Below are positions 9,833 to 18,917 of a stretch of DNA of 64,000 nucleotides, piece by piece. Location of the stretch: NCBI RefSeq assembly GCF_012113595.1, contig NZ_CP050831.1:2356001-2420000 (forward strand), read 5' to 3'. Under the pieces are notes generated by a model that saw only the letters and a program-made list of their open reading frames with translations, did not search any database and was not told the origin of the DNA. Made by a program: the position numbers and the translations under genes. Numbering within the stretch: position 1 is the first letter of the stretch; the number at the start of each line of letters is the position of its first letter. The stretch comes from Bacteroides faecium (lineage in GTDB: Bacteria > Bacteroidota > Bacteroidia > Bacteroidales > Bacteroidaceae).

Positions 9833-11047
9833 ATGAAGAAATATACACTTTTATCTTTATTGGCTTTGTTGCTCTGTGTTTCAGGCTGCAAAACCGAACC
9901 GGATTACAGTGATGCCGTATACATGACCGGCACGCTGACTTCGTCGAACGTGAAATTCTTGGTAGAGGGACAGTCCACTTTAGGATTGACTGTGACTTCC
10001 ACCGATAAAGCGGAAGCCGATGTAACAGTAGGCGTACAGGTAGCTCCTCAATTACTGGAATCTTTCAATGCCTCTACCGGACGCAACTGCCAAATGCCAC
10101 CGGAAGGCAGTTATAGTTTTGAAGCAGGTGATGTGATTATTCCTGCCGGATCAAACCAGTCTACGCAAATCAAGGTAACTGCTGATGCAGATAAATTGCA
10201 GGAAGGTGTTTCCTATTGCCTTCCCGTATCTATTACTTCCGTATCGAACAGTGATCTGAAGGTGATGGAAAGTTCCCGTACAGCTTATGTCATGCTCACT
10301 AAAGTGATTGAAATCAAAGCTGCTTACTTGGCACGTCGGGGATACTTTAATATTCCTTCGTTCGGTAATCAGGAGAACAGTCCGGTGAAAGCACTCGGAC
10401 AGATGACATTGGAGATGAAGGTGCTTCCTGTATCCTTCCCGGTTGGTTCTGAAAGAAGTGCTAATGGTATCAGTTCGTTGTGCGGATGCGAAGAAAACTT
10501 CCTCTTCCGTTTTGGTGACGGTGCTGGTAATCCTGTGAATAAATTGCAGTTCGTGAAAGGCTCTATCGGTTCGGCTTCACATCCCGACAAGAAAGACCAT
10601 TATGAATCGTGGGTAGAGAAAGAGTTTCCTACCGGCCATTGGTTGCACTTTGCTGCCGTATATGATGGTCAGTATCTTCGTCTTTATTTGGATGGTGAAC
10701 AAATTCACTTCGTAGAAACCAAAAATGGCGGAAGCATAAACTTGAGTATGGCTTATGATGGACATACTTGGAATGATACATTCTCCATCGGTCGTTCAGC
10801 CGGTAATGCTCGTTTCTTTGATGGTTACATCAGTGAATGTCGTGTGTGGAACGTAGCGCGTACATCCGCACAGATTGAGGATGGCGTTTGTTATGTAGAC
10901 CCAACCAGTGAAGGACTCGTAGCCTACTGGCGTTTTGACGGTGAAACGCAGGATGATGGTTCGGTGCTTGATATGACTGGACATGGACATAATGCTGTAC
11001 CGGGTGGTACTGTTACTTATGTCGACAATCAGAAATGTCCGTTCTAA
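9833..11047 (+). CDS. DUF1735 plus LamG-domain lipoprotein
   Basis: This 404-residue lipoprotein (lipobox 'CVSGC', Cys19) has a DUF1735 domain at about residues 25-155 ('SFNASTGRNCQMPPEGSYSF') and a LamG/ConA-like domain at about 165-400 ('WLHFAAVYDGQYLRLYLDGE', 'ISECRVWNVARTSAQIE'). Its C-terminal half resembles the truncated gene at the left edge. It starts 11 nt after the previous gene and closes the five-gene SusC-to-LamG operon, as a terminator follows. A second surface glycan-binding or scaffold protein is the likely role. Confidence 0.85.
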   Translation: MKKYTLLSLLALLLCVSGCKTEPDYSDAVYMTGTLTSSNVKFLVEGQSTLGLTVTSTDKAEADVTVGVQVAPQLLESFNASTGRNCQMPPEGSYSFEAGDVIIPAGSNQSTQIKVTADADKLQEGVSYCLPVSITSVSNSDLKVMESSRTAYVMLTKVIEIKAAYLARRGYFNIPSFGNQENSPVKALGQMTLEMKVLPVSFPVGSERSANGISSLCGCEENFLFRFGDGAGNPVNKLQFVKGSIGSASHPDKKDHYESWVEKEFPTGHWLHFAAVYDGQYLRLYLDGEQIHFVETKNGGSINLSMAYDGHTWNDTFSIGRSAGNARFFDGYISECRVWNVARTSAQIEDGVCYVDPTSEGLVAYWRFDGETQDDGSVLDMTGHGHNAVPGGTVTYVDNQKCPF

Positions 11048-11082
11048 AATAGGGTAGAATAGAAGTTGTTTTTCACTCAAAT

Positions 11083-11139
11083 GAAGCCTGCTGTCAAATC
11101 AGCTTTGCCACAAGGCATTGCGGGATGATAGCAGGTTTC
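11083..11139 (+). terminator. Terminator after the SusCD operon
   Basis: A 14-bp stem with two G-U pairs (11083-11096 with 11126-11139) is followed by a T-rich run. It sits between the LamG lipoprotein and the GH3 gene, so GH3 may have its own promoter or rely on readthrough. Confidence 0.6.
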
Positions 11140-11199
11140 TTATTTGAAATGTTTTTTATAATGGAGAAATAAAGTCATTAATATAAATAGAGGTTATTT

Positions 11200-13551
11200 A
11201 TGCTAAATAGAATATGTGGATTACTATTGTTTTTGGGACTGTTGATGGTGGGAACCTGTGTTTCTGCACAACTGCCAATAGAATCCTATAAAAATCCCCA
11301 ACTACCGGTCGAACAACGAGTGGCAGACTTACTCTTCCGCATGACCGTGGAAGAGAAAGTCGGTCAACTTCTCTGCCCCTTAGGTTGGGAAATGTATGAA
11401 ATAAGAGGAGAAACAGTCACCGTTTCCGACAAGTTCAAGCAACTGATGAAAGAACGTCATGTCGGAATGCTTTGGGCAACTTACCGTGCCGACCCGTGGA
11501 CAAAGAAAACACTCGAAAATGGTCTGAATCCCGCATTGGCAGCTAAGGCTGGAAATGCCTTGCAGAAATATGTAATGGAGAATACCCGTTTGGGAATCCC
11601 CATATTCTTGGCAGAAGAAGCTCCACACGGTCATATGGCAATCGGTGCTACTGTCTTTCCGACGGGAATCGGAATGGCTGCCACTTGGTCACCTCAATTG
11701 ATAAATGAAGTCGGGAACGCGATAGGAAAAGAAATCCGACTTCAGGGCGGACATATCAGCTATGGTCCCGTGCTCGACCTTACCCGTGACCCGCGTTGGT
11801 CGCGTGTAGAAGAAACGTTCGGTGAAGACCCTGTGCTGACTGGGGGGATAGGGAAAGCAATGGTTGAAGGACTGGGTGGTGGAAATCTATCCCAACCATA
11901 CAGCACACTGGCTACATTGAAGCATTTTCTGGCCTATGGAATCTCGGAGAGCGGACAGAACGGAAATCCCTCTTTTGTAGGGATATGTGAGTTGCACGAG
12001 AACTTTCTTCCCCCTTTCCGGCAGGCAATTGATGCCGGAGCCTTGTCTGTCATGACTTCCTATAATTCGATGGATGGTATCCCTTGTACTGTAAATCACA
12101 GCTTGTTGACCGGACTTTTAAAGAATGACTGGAAATTTAAAGGATTTGTAGTTTCGGACTTGTATAGTATTGAAGGTATTCATCAGAGCCATTTTGTTGC
12201 ATCAACCATGGAGGAAGCTGCCATCATGGCTTTATCAGCCGGAGTAGATGTAGACTTGGGAGGTGATGCATATATGAATATAATGAACGCTGTAAACACC
12301 GGTCGTATCAGTAATGCAGTGCTTGACGCATCTGTCGCCCGTGTACTCCGGTTAAAGTTTGAGATGGGATTATTTGAGAATCCTTATGTCATCCCTGAAA
12401 AAGCGAAGAAAGAAGTGCGTAATGATGCGCATATTGCTTTGGCACGTAAGGTAGCGCAAGCCTCAATCACTTTATTGAAAAACGATTGTTCACTGCTTCC
12501 GTTAAATAAGAATATTTCCAAAGTAGCATTAATAGGGCCTAATGCTGATAATTGTTACAATATGTTGGGAGACTATACTGCTCCTCAGGAAGAGAAGAAT
12601 GTTAAGACCGTATTGGATGGAATTAGGAATAAGTTGTCTCGATTTCAGGTAGAATATGCGAAGGGCTGTTCCATACGTGATACTTTGGCTTCTGATATTG
12701 AACAGGCTATTGCTGTCTCCCGGCGTTCCGAAGTCATTATTGCCGTAGTCGGTGGTTCCAGCGCCCGTGATTTCAAAACCAGTTATAAAGAAACAGGTGC
12801 GGCCATTGCCGACGAAAAGACGATCAGTGATATGGAATGTGGTGAAGGGTTTGACCGCGCAACGCTTTCTTTGTTGGGAAAACAGAAAGAATTGCTCCAA
12901 GTCTTGAAAGCTACGGGGAAACCGTTGATTGTAGTATATATCGAAGGCCGCCCTTTGGATAAAACTTGGGCTGATGAAAACGCCGATGCTCTGTTGACAG
13001 CCTACTATCCGGGACAAGAAGGCGGAAATGCCATCGCTGATGTCCTGTTCGGAGATTATAACCCGGCAGGAAGATTACCGCTGACAGTTCCCCGTTCGGT
13101 AGGGCAGATTCCCATTTATTACAACAAGAAAGCACCTCAGAACCACGATTATGTAGAACTGTCCGCTTCTCCGCTTTATGCTTTCGGATATGGGCTGAGT
13201 TATACAACTTTCGAATATTCGGATTTATGTGTATCATCCATATCCCCTCATTCTTTTGAAGTTTCATTCAAGGTCAAGAATACCGGGAAATATGATGGCG
13301 AAGAAGTATCCCAGCTTTATTTGAGAGATGAATACGCTTCGGTAGTGCAACCGCTAAAGCAGTTGAAACATTTCGAACGCTTTTATTTAAAGCGTGGAGA
13401 GGTTAAGGAAGTGAAGTTCGTTTTGTCTGAAAGTGATTTTGCATTGGTAGACCGGGATTTAAGAACAGTAGTAGAACCGGGGACTTTTCAGATAATGGTT
13501 GGTTCTGCTTCCGATGACATCAGACTGCAAACAAAAGTGGAGATAAAATAG
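11200..13551 (+). CDS. Glycoside hydrolase family 3 (BglX-like beta-glycosidase)
   Basis: This 783-residue GH3 enzyme has a cleavable signal peptide ('LLMVGTCVSAQ'), so it is probably periplasmic. The N-terminal GH3 barrel is at about residues 40-380, with the nucleophile Asp320 in 'GFVVSDLYS' and substrate-site residues in 'GPVLDLTRDPRWSRVEETFGED'. The C-terminal GH3 domain is at about 410-640 and the fibronectin-III-like domain at about 680-760 ('GEEVSQLYLRD'). Order and length match BglX-type exo-beta-glucosidases. It would trim non-reducing beta-linked sugars after import; the exact sugar is not predictable. It follows the glycan operon in the same direction and is probably co-regulated. 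Confidence 0.93.
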   Translation: MLNRICGLLLFLGLLMVGTCVSAQLPIESYKNPQLPVEQRVADLLFRMTVEEKVGQLLCPLGWEMYEIRGETVTVSDKFKQLMKERHVGMLWATYRADPWTKKTLENGLNPALAAKAGNALQKYVMENTRLGIPIFLAEEAPHGHMAIGATVFPTGIGMAATWSPQLINEVGNAIGKEIRLQGGHISYGPVLDLTRDPRWSRVEETFGEDPVLTGGIGKAMVEGLGGGNLSQPYSTLATLKHFLAYGISESGQNGNPSFVGICELHENFLPPFRQAIDAGALSVMTSYNSMDGIPCTVNHSLLTGLLKNDWKFKGFVVSDLYSIEGIHQSHFVASTMEEAAIMALSAGVDVDLGGDAYMNIMNAVNTGRISNAVLDASVARVLRLKFEMGLFENPYVIPEKAKKEVRNDAHIALARKVAQASITLLKNDCSLLPLNKNISKVALIGPNADNCYNMLGDYTAPQEEKNVKTVLDGIRNKLSRFQVEYAKGCSIRDTLASDIEQAIAVSRRSEVIIAVVGGSSARDFKTSYKETGAAIADEKTISDMECGEGFDRATLSLLGKQKELLQVLKATGKPLIVVYIEGRPLDKTWADENADALLTAYYPGQEGGNAIADVLFGDYNPAGRLPLTVPRSVGQIPIYYNKKAPQNHDYVELSASPLYAFGYGLSYTTFEYSDLCVSSISPHSFEVSFKVKNTGKYDGEEVSQLYLRDEYASVVQPLKQLKHFERFYLKRGEVKEVKFVLSESDFALVDRDLRTVVEPGTFQIMVGSASDDIRLQTKVEIK

Positions 13552-13733
13552 AATACTATCTTTGGCAGTTCGGTATGTTCTAAGTACATTTGATTAAAGC
13601 AGCACCGTATTCCAATTGTATGTCCGTAAGGCTTTACTGGATTGTAAGCGCTTGTTACGGGCTTATTGAGTGGGACTTTATAGAGTAGGAAGTAGGTATA
13701 GTTATCTTAAGATGCCGCTATCGTTCTGTTGAG

Positions 13734-13851
13734 GCGCCGATATAGTTAGTTTACCACGGCCGTGGTAACTTCTTCTCATGGCCGTGAAGAGATGCTACCA
13801 CGGCCGTGACGAATACTCTCCACAGCCGTGGTAAACTAACTATATCGGCGC
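13734..13851. repeat. Phased palindromic array inside a 32-bp inverted repeat
   Basis: Four decamers of consensus CAYRGCCGTG begin at 13755, 13777, 13799 and 13821, exactly 22 bp apart, each separated by a different 12-nt spacer. The outer copies belong to 32-nt arms (13734-13765 and 13820-13851) that are inverted complements with one mismatch. The element lies in the 374-bp gap between the convergent GH3 and response-regulator genes. It could be a large RNA hairpin acting as a bidirectional 3' end, a phased protein-binding array, or a dispersed intergenic repeat. No T-tract is present. The rest of the gap (13552-13733, 13852-13925) shows nothing clear. Confidence 0.8.
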
Positions 13852-13925
13852 TCTGCCCGAACAATAACTACGGGATAACAGATGTATAACGGCTATATGA
13901 TGAATCTTTAACGGCGACTTGGCAC

Positions 13926-15305
13926 CTACAAGTCAATATTATACAACCTCAGCTTATTATATAAAGTCTTCCGGTCAATATCCAATAACTGTGCAGCCTT
14001 GCTCTTATTATTCCCGGTCTGGCGCAACGCTTCCAGAATATGTTCTTTTTCAGTCTCTTCATTGCGAAGCGCCATACTTGCGGTATTCGTTGTTGGAACT
14101 TCGAACAGTTCAGTTCCCAGTTCCAATAAAGTAATAAAACTACCCTGCGCCAATAAAGTCGCTCTTTTGACGATATTCTTCATCTGCCGTATATTTCCCG
14201 GCCAATGATAACTCAGCAAAGCCTGTGATGCCTTTGTGTCAAAACCAATCAGATGCTTGTCCAGTTCCTTGTTCGCCTGGTCGAGGAAGAAGTTGGCAAA
14301 GAGCAGAATATCTTCTTTTCGTTCTTTCAAATCAGGCATCCGCAATGTGAACTCATTGATACGGTGATAAAGGTCCTCGCGGAACGTTCCCTTTTCAATC
14401 GCTTGCTCTAAATTCTCGTTGGTGGCGGATACCAGGCGAATATCCACGGATATTTCCTGTGTAGAGCCGACCGGACGTATCTTTCTCTCTTGCAGGGCAC
14501 GGAGCAGTTGAATCTGTACCTCATAACTAAGATTTCCGATTTCATCCAAAAAGATAGTACCGCCGTTGGCTGCGACGAAAGCTCCCGTTTTATCAGTCAA
14601 TGCACCCGTAAAAGAACCTTTCACATGGCCGAAAAACTCGGAAGCTGCCAGTTCTTTGGGGATAGAGCCGCAATCTACCGCAATGAACGGCTTGTCGCTT
14701 CTCTTGCTGAGTTGATGGATACGATGCGCCACATATTCTTTTCCCGTTCCGCTGGAGCCATTGATAAGTACGGACATATTGGTCGGCGCCACCAGCCCGA
14801 CATAATTGTAAAGCTGCTTGGCAGCATCACTTTCCCCTTCCAGATAAGAATGGTGAGTTTCGGAAGTGCCTTGTGAATTAGAAGCGCCCTTTTTTGGATG
14901 AGAAGAATTTCTGGTAGCGGAATGAGCAGCAGCCGGATTGCTTTCCGCCTGCAAAGCCTCGGATATTTTCTTCAACAACTCTTCCGGATTCACAGGTTTG
15001 GCGATATAATCCCGTGCTCCGAGTTTCATCGCCAGCACGGCAGATTGAATATCCGCATATCCTGTCATGATAATCAACGGAATATTTATCTCCCGTTCAT
15101 TCATCCATTTCAACAAATCAATACCCTCATAATCGGGCAACCGTAAATCTGATAATACCAGGTCAACAGTCTGACTTTCGATATGCTTCCGGGCACGCGC
15201 AATATTACTCACTGACGACACCTCAAACCCTTTTTTACCTAACCAGGTTTTGAGCATCATTCCAAAAGTTATATCATCTTCGACTATTAATATGGCTTTC
15301 ATCAT
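13926..15305 (-). CDS. Sigma-54-dependent response regulator (NtrC family)
   Basis: This 459-residue regulator has three domains in order: receiver (about residues 1-120, phospho-acceptor Asp53 in 'LVLSDLRLP'), AAA+ sigma-54 activation domain (about 155-385) and a Fis-type helix-turn-helix (about 415-457, 'NNKSKAAQLLDIDRKTLYNKL'). The AAA+ domain has Walker A 'GSSGTGKE', the sigma-54-contacting loop as 'GSFTGA', and a Walker B around 'GTIFLDEIGNL'. It should activate sigma-54 promoters on phosphorylation. No kinase is adjacent; the hybrid kinase 3.6 kb away could be a partner, but that is a guess. Met2 (15302) may be the true start. Confidence 0.95.
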   Translation of the reverse strand: MMKAILIVEDDITFGMMLKTWLGKKGFEVSSVSNIARARKHIESQTVDLVLSDLRLPDYEGIDLLKWMNEREINIPLIIMTGYADIQSAVLAMKLGARDYIAKPVNPEELLKKISEALQAESNPAAAHSATRNSSHPKKGASNSQGTSETHHSYLEGESDAAKQLYNYVGLVAPTNMSVLINGSSGTGKEYVAHRIHQLSKRSDKPFIAVDCGSIPKELAASEFFGHVKGSFTGALTDKTGAFVAANGGTIFLDEIGNLSYEVQIQLLRALQERKIRPVGSTQEISVDIRLVSATNENLEQAIEKGTFREDLYHRINEFTLRMPDLKERKEDILLFANFFLDQANKELDKHLIGFDTKASQALLSYHWPGNIRQMKNIVKRATLLAQGSFITLLELGTELFEVPTTNTASMALRNEETEKEHILEALRQTGNNKSKAAQLLDIDRKTLYNKLRLYNIDL

Positions 15306-15330
15306 CTCAGGTTTTGATTCTTTTAAGTCA

Positions 15331-15338
15331 CAAAGGTA
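15331..15338 (-). promoter_or_regulatory. Predicted -7 box for the response regulator
   Basis: TACCTTTG on the minus strand matches the Bacteroides TAnnTTTG element 26 nt before the start codon. No good -33 TTTG was found at normal spacing. Confidence 0.45.
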
Positions 15339-15359
15339 AGATGATTTAGGCGAAAGTGG

Positions 15360-15367
15360 TATATTTG
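15360..15367 (+). promoter_or_regulatory. Predicted -7 box for the cyclophilin-M16 operon
   Basis: TATATTTG matches TAnnTTTG 25 nt before the start at 15393. It is divergent from, and about 22 bp away from, the response-regulator box, so the two promoters probably interfere or share control. The -33 element is weak. Confidence 0.45.
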
Positions 15368-15392
15368 CAAACTTAAATTAAATAAAAGCGTT

Positions 15393-16232
15393 ATGAAAAA
15401 GATTGTATTGATATTATTAACTATATCGTTTTGCGGATTAACTTCCTGCAAAACCGGAACAAAAAAAGGAGGAGACATGGATAAAGAGACATTGGTAAAG
15501 ATTGAAACAACTGCCGGAGACATCAAAGTGAAGTTGTACAATGAGACACCAAAGCATCGTGATAATTTTATCAAACTGGTGAAAGACGGAGTATATGAAG
15601 GAACATTGTTCCATCGTGTCATCAAAGACTTCATGATTCAGGCAGGCGACCCGGATTCGAAGAATGCACCAAAAGGAAAAATGCTGGGCAGCGGTGATGT
15701 CGGTTACACCATTCCGGCTGAATTCGTATATCCGAAGTATTTCCATAAGAAAGGCGCCCTGTCGGCAGCCCGTCAGGGAGACAATGTGAACCCGAAGAAA
15801 GAATCTTCCGGTTGCCAGTTCTATATCGTGACAGGTAAAGTCTACAATGACTCCACATTGCTCGGCATGGAAAGCCAGATGAATGAAAATAAAATCAACG
15901 TTATTTTCAACAACCTGGCGCAGAAGCACATGAAGGAAATCTATAAGATGCGTAAGGAAAACGACGAAAACGGTCTTTACGACTTGCAGGAAAAACTGTT
16001 TGCAGAGGCACAGGAGTTGTCGGCTAAAGAACCGGAATTCCACTTCACCCCTGAACAGATTGAAGCATACACTACCGTAGGCGGCACTCCGCATCTGGAC
16101 GGTGAATATACCGTATTCGGCGAAGTAGTGGAAGGTATGGATATTGTAGATAAAATCCAGAAGGTAAAGACAGACCGTAGCGACCGTCCCGAAGAAGATG
16201 TAAAGATAATAAAAGCGACAATACTTGACTAA
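15393..16232 (+). CDS. Cyclophilin-type peptidyl-prolyl cis-trans isomerase, lipoprotein
   Basis: This 279-residue lipoprotein (lipobox 'GLTSC', Cys19) catalyses proline isomerization during folding of envelope proteins. The cyclophilin fold has the active-site segment 'LFHRVIKDFMIQAGDP' and 'SSGCQFYIV'. Between that and the final 'LDGEYTVFGEVVEGMDIVDKI' strand lies an insertion of about 70 residues (about 155-225), charged and helical ('MKEIYKMRKENDENGLYDLQEKLFAEAQE' region). Such insertions are seen in Bacteroides homologs. It is followed by the M16 peptidase after 5 nt, so the pair is probably co-expressed in envelope quality control. Confidence 0.92.
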   Translation: MKKIVLILLTISFCGLTSCKTGTKKGGDMDKETLVKIETTAGDIKVKLYNETPKHRDNFIKLVKDGVYEGTLFHRVIKDFMIQAGDPDSKNAPKGKMLGSGDVGYTIPAEFVYPKYFHKKGALSAARQGDNVNPKKESSGCQFYIVTGKVYNDSTLLGMESQMNENKINVIFNNLAQKHMKEIYKMRKENDENGLYDLQEKLFAEAQELSAKEPEFHFTPEQIEAYTTVGGTPHLDGEYTVFGEVVEGMDIVDKIQKVKTDRSDRPEEDVKIIKATILD

Positions 16233-16237
16233 ATGAT

Positions 16238-17473
16238 ATGAAAATCAACAGGCATATTCTTGACAATGGGTTGCGTTTGGTACATTCGCAGGACGAAAGT
16301 ACGCAGATGGTGGCCCTTAATATATTATATAATGTGGGAGCTCGTGACGAACACCCCGAACATACCGGCTTTGCCCATCTGTTTGAACACTTGATGTTCG
16401 GCGGCTCGGTGAATATTCCCGATTATGATATGCCGCTTCAACTGGCAAGTGGCGAGAATAATGCCTGGACGAACAATGATATCACCAATTACTACCTCAC
16501 TGTACCTCGCCAGAACGTGGAAACCGGCTTTTGGCTCGAATCCGACCGTATGCTGAGTCTTGATTTCAGCGAACGGAGCCTGGAAGTACAGCGGGGAGTA
16601 GTAATGGAAGAATTCAAGCAACGCTGTCTGAACCAGCCTTATGGAGACGTAGGACATCTTCTCCGTCCCCTGGCTTATCAGGCGCATCCCTATCAGTGGC
16701 CTACCATCGGCAAAGACCTGTCGCATATCGCCAACGCGACACTGGAAGAAGTAAAAGCATTCTTCTTCCGTTTTTATGCCCCGAACAATGCGATTCTGTC
16801 CGTAACCGGTAATATCACTTTCGAAGAAGCCGTATCGCTGACAGAAAAATGGTTCGGCCCTATTCCCCGCCGGGAAGTTCCCCAACGGAACCTTCCGCAG
16901 GAACCGGAACAGACGGAAGAACGCCGATTGACGGTAGAACGGAATGTTCCCCTCGACGCCTTGTTCATGGCTTTTCATATGTGCAGTCATCGGCATCCGG
17001 ATTATTATGCCTTTGATATTCTGTCGGATATATTGAGCAACGGACGGTCCAGTCGCTTGAGCCAGCGCCTTGTACAAGAGAGACAACTGTTTTCGAGCAT
17101 TGATGCTTATATCTCCGGTAGTGTGGATGCGGGATTATTCCATATTTCCGGCAAGCCTTCGGCAGGTGTTACCCTCGAACAGGCGGAAGCGGCAGTGCGC
17201 GAAGAACTCGACCGCTTGCAACAGGAACCTGTCAGCGAACAGGAACTGGAGAAAGTAAAAAACAAATTTGAGTCTACACAGATATTCGGTAATATTAATT
17301 ATCTGAATGTAGCGACCAACCTTGCCTGGTTCGAATTGTTGGGACAAGCAGAAGACATGGAAGAAGAAGTAGACCGTTATCGCTCCGTCACCGCCGAGCA
17401 GTTGCAGACTGTAGCCCAATCGGCTTTCCGGAAAGAGAACGGGGTTGTACTCTATTATAAAAGTAGGGCGTAG
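16238..17473 (+). CDS. M16-family zinc metallopeptidase (insulinase/processing-peptidase type)
   Basis: This 411-residue single-module M16 peptidase has the inverted zinc motif HxxEH at His47-Leu-Phe-Glu50-His51 ('GFAHLFEHLMFGG') and a downstream glutamate region 'RGVVMEEFKQR'. The C-terminal half is the usual inactive-like M16 domain ('HICSHRHPDYYAFDILSDILS'-type helix, 'FHISGKPSAG'). No signal peptide is visible, so it is probably cytoplasmic, or it may be exported by an unrecognised route. It lies 5 nt after the cyclophilin gene. Substrates are unknown. Confidence 0.92.
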   Translation: MKINRHILDNGLRLVHSQDESTQMVALNILYNVGARDEHPEHTGFAHLFEHLMFGGSVNIPDYDMPLQLASGENNAWTNNDITNYYLTVPRQNVETGFWLESDRMLSLDFSERSLEVQRGVVMEEFKQRCLNQPYGDVGHLLRPLAYQAHPYQWPTIGKDLSHIANATLEEVKAFFFRFYAPNNAILSVTGNITFEEAVSLTEKWFGPIPRREVPQRNLPQEPEQTEERRLTVERNVPLDALFMAFHMCSHRHPDYYAFDILSDILSNGRSSRLSQRLVQERQLFSSIDAYISGSVDAGLFHISGKPSAGVTLEQAEAAVREELDRLQQEPVSEQELEKVKNKFESTQIFGNINYLNVATNLAWFELLGQAEDMEEEVDRYRSVTAEQLQTVAQSAFRKENGVVLYYKSRA

Positions 17474-17537
17474 TGCCCGGCAAGGTTTCCTTGCGGCATA
17501 CAAGTAATGGTATCTCACCATTTATAAGACAAAGACA

Positions 17538-18896
17538 ATGAAGAGACTATTTGATATATATAAGGATCATTATAAAGCACTGATTTATCTAGGATTACCT
17601 ATTGTCATCGGACAGATAGGCGTTATAGTACTCGGATTTGCCGATACATTAATGATTGGGCATCATAGCACGGTAGAGCTGGGCGCGGCATCTTTCGTGA
17701 ATAATGTGTTTAATCTAGCTATCATTTTCAGTACCGGATTCTCGTACGGACTGACTCCCATCGTAGGCGGTCTGTACGGCACCCATCAATATGCCCCTGC
17801 CGGACAAGCCCTGCGCAACAGTCTGCTGGCAAACTTGATGGTCGCCCTTCTGCTGACTGTCTGCATGACTATTCTTTTCCTAAACATAGAACATCTCGGA
17901 CAACCGGACGAATTGATTCCCTTGATTAAACCTTACTACCTGGTGTTGCTTGCTTCCCTGGTGTTCGTCATGCTTTTTAATGGATTCAAGCAATTTACAG
18001 ACGGAATCACGGATACCAAAACCGCCATGTGGATACTCTTGGGTGGAAATGTCTTGAACATCATCGGCAATTATATCTTGATTTACGGAAAACTTGGCTT
18101 CCCCGAACTCGGCTTGTTGGGAGCAGGTATCAGCACCCTGTTTTCACGTATCGTAATGGTGATTGTATTTATCATCATCTTTGTACGCAGCTCGCGTTTC
18201 ATCCGCTATAAAGTCGGTTTTCTCCGGCTGGGATGGTCACGCGCCATCTTTGGCCGTTTGAACGGACTCGGATGGCCGGTCGCCTTCCAGATGGGAATGG
18301 AGACAGCTTCTTTCAGCCTGAGTGCCATCATGATTGGTTGGCTGGGCACGATTGCTTTGGCTTCCCACCAGGTCATGCTGGCAATCTCTCAATTTACCTT
18401 TATGATGTATTACGGGATGGGCGCTGCCGTAGCTGTCCGTGTCAGCAACTTCAAAGGACAGAATGATATAATCAATGTGCGCCGTTCCGCCTATGCCGGT
18501 TTTCACTTGATGATGACATTGGGGGTGGTACTCTCCTTTATCGTCTTTCTTTGCCGCAATCACTTGGGGAGTTGGTTTACCGACAGCCTGGAAGTAGCTG
18601 CCATGGTTACTTCTCTCATATTCCCTTTCCTCGTCTATCAGTTTGGCGACGGATTGCAGATAACTTTTGCCAACGCTCTGCGTGGAATCTCGGATGTGAA
18701 ACTGATGATGATCATCGCCTTTATAGCATACTTTATCATCTCCCTTCCCGTAGGTTACTTCTGCGGTTTCGTGATGGAATGGGGAGTAGTAGGTGTTTGG
18801 ATGGCGTTCCCTTTCGGACTGACAAGTGCGGGATTAATGCTTTGGTGGCGTTTCCACTATATGACGAAACTCCCCGTTCCCCGAGCTAATACTTAA
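17538..18896 (+). CDS. MATE-family multidrug/Na+ antiporter
   Basis: This 452-residue inner-membrane transporter has about 12 predicted helices in two MATE repeats. Family features include 'LPIVIGQIGVIVLGFADTLMIGHHS' in helix 1 (split here as one continuous helix-loop) and the matching 'GWPVAFQMGMETASFSLSAIMIG' opening the second half. MATE proteins export cationic drugs or metabolites using Na+ or H+ gradients; the substrate is not predictable. It lies 64 nt after the M16 gene and 21 nt before the hybrid kinase gene, so all may be on one transcript. Confidence 0.93.
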   Translation: MKRLFDIYKDHYKALIYLGLPIVIGQIGVIVLGFADTLMIGHHSTVELGAASFVNNVFNLAIIFSTGFSYGLTPIVGGLYGTHQYAPAGQALRNSLLANLMVALLLTVCMTILFLNIEHLGQPDELIPLIKPYYLVLLASLVFVMLFNGFKQFTDGITDTKTAMWILLGGNVLNIIGNYILIYGKLGFPELGLLGAGISTLFSRIVMVIVFIIIFVRSSRFIRYKVGFLRLGWSRAIFGRLNGLGWPVAFQMGMETASFSLSAIMIGWLGTIALASHQVMLAISQFTFMMYYGMGAAVAVRVSNFKGQNDIINVRRSAYAGFHLMMTLGVVLSFIVFLCRNHLGSWFTDSLEVAAMVTSLIFPFLVYQFGDGLQITFANALRGISDVKLMMIIAFIAYFIISLPVGYFCGFVMEWGVVGVWMAFPFGLTSAGLMLWWRFHYMTKLPVPRANT

Positions 18897-18917
18897 TTAT
18901 TTAATACATAAAATCGC

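Noticed and set aside
13557..13564. TATCTTTG promoter directly after the GH3 stop, perhaps for an antisense RNA
   Set aside because: The octamer is expected by chance many times in 64 kb, has no -33 element here and leads to no gene on that strand.
13734..13851. CRISPR-like array
   Set aside because: The repeat is only 10 bp and palindromic with 12-nt spacers, and it is enclosed in a long inverted repeat; no cas genes.
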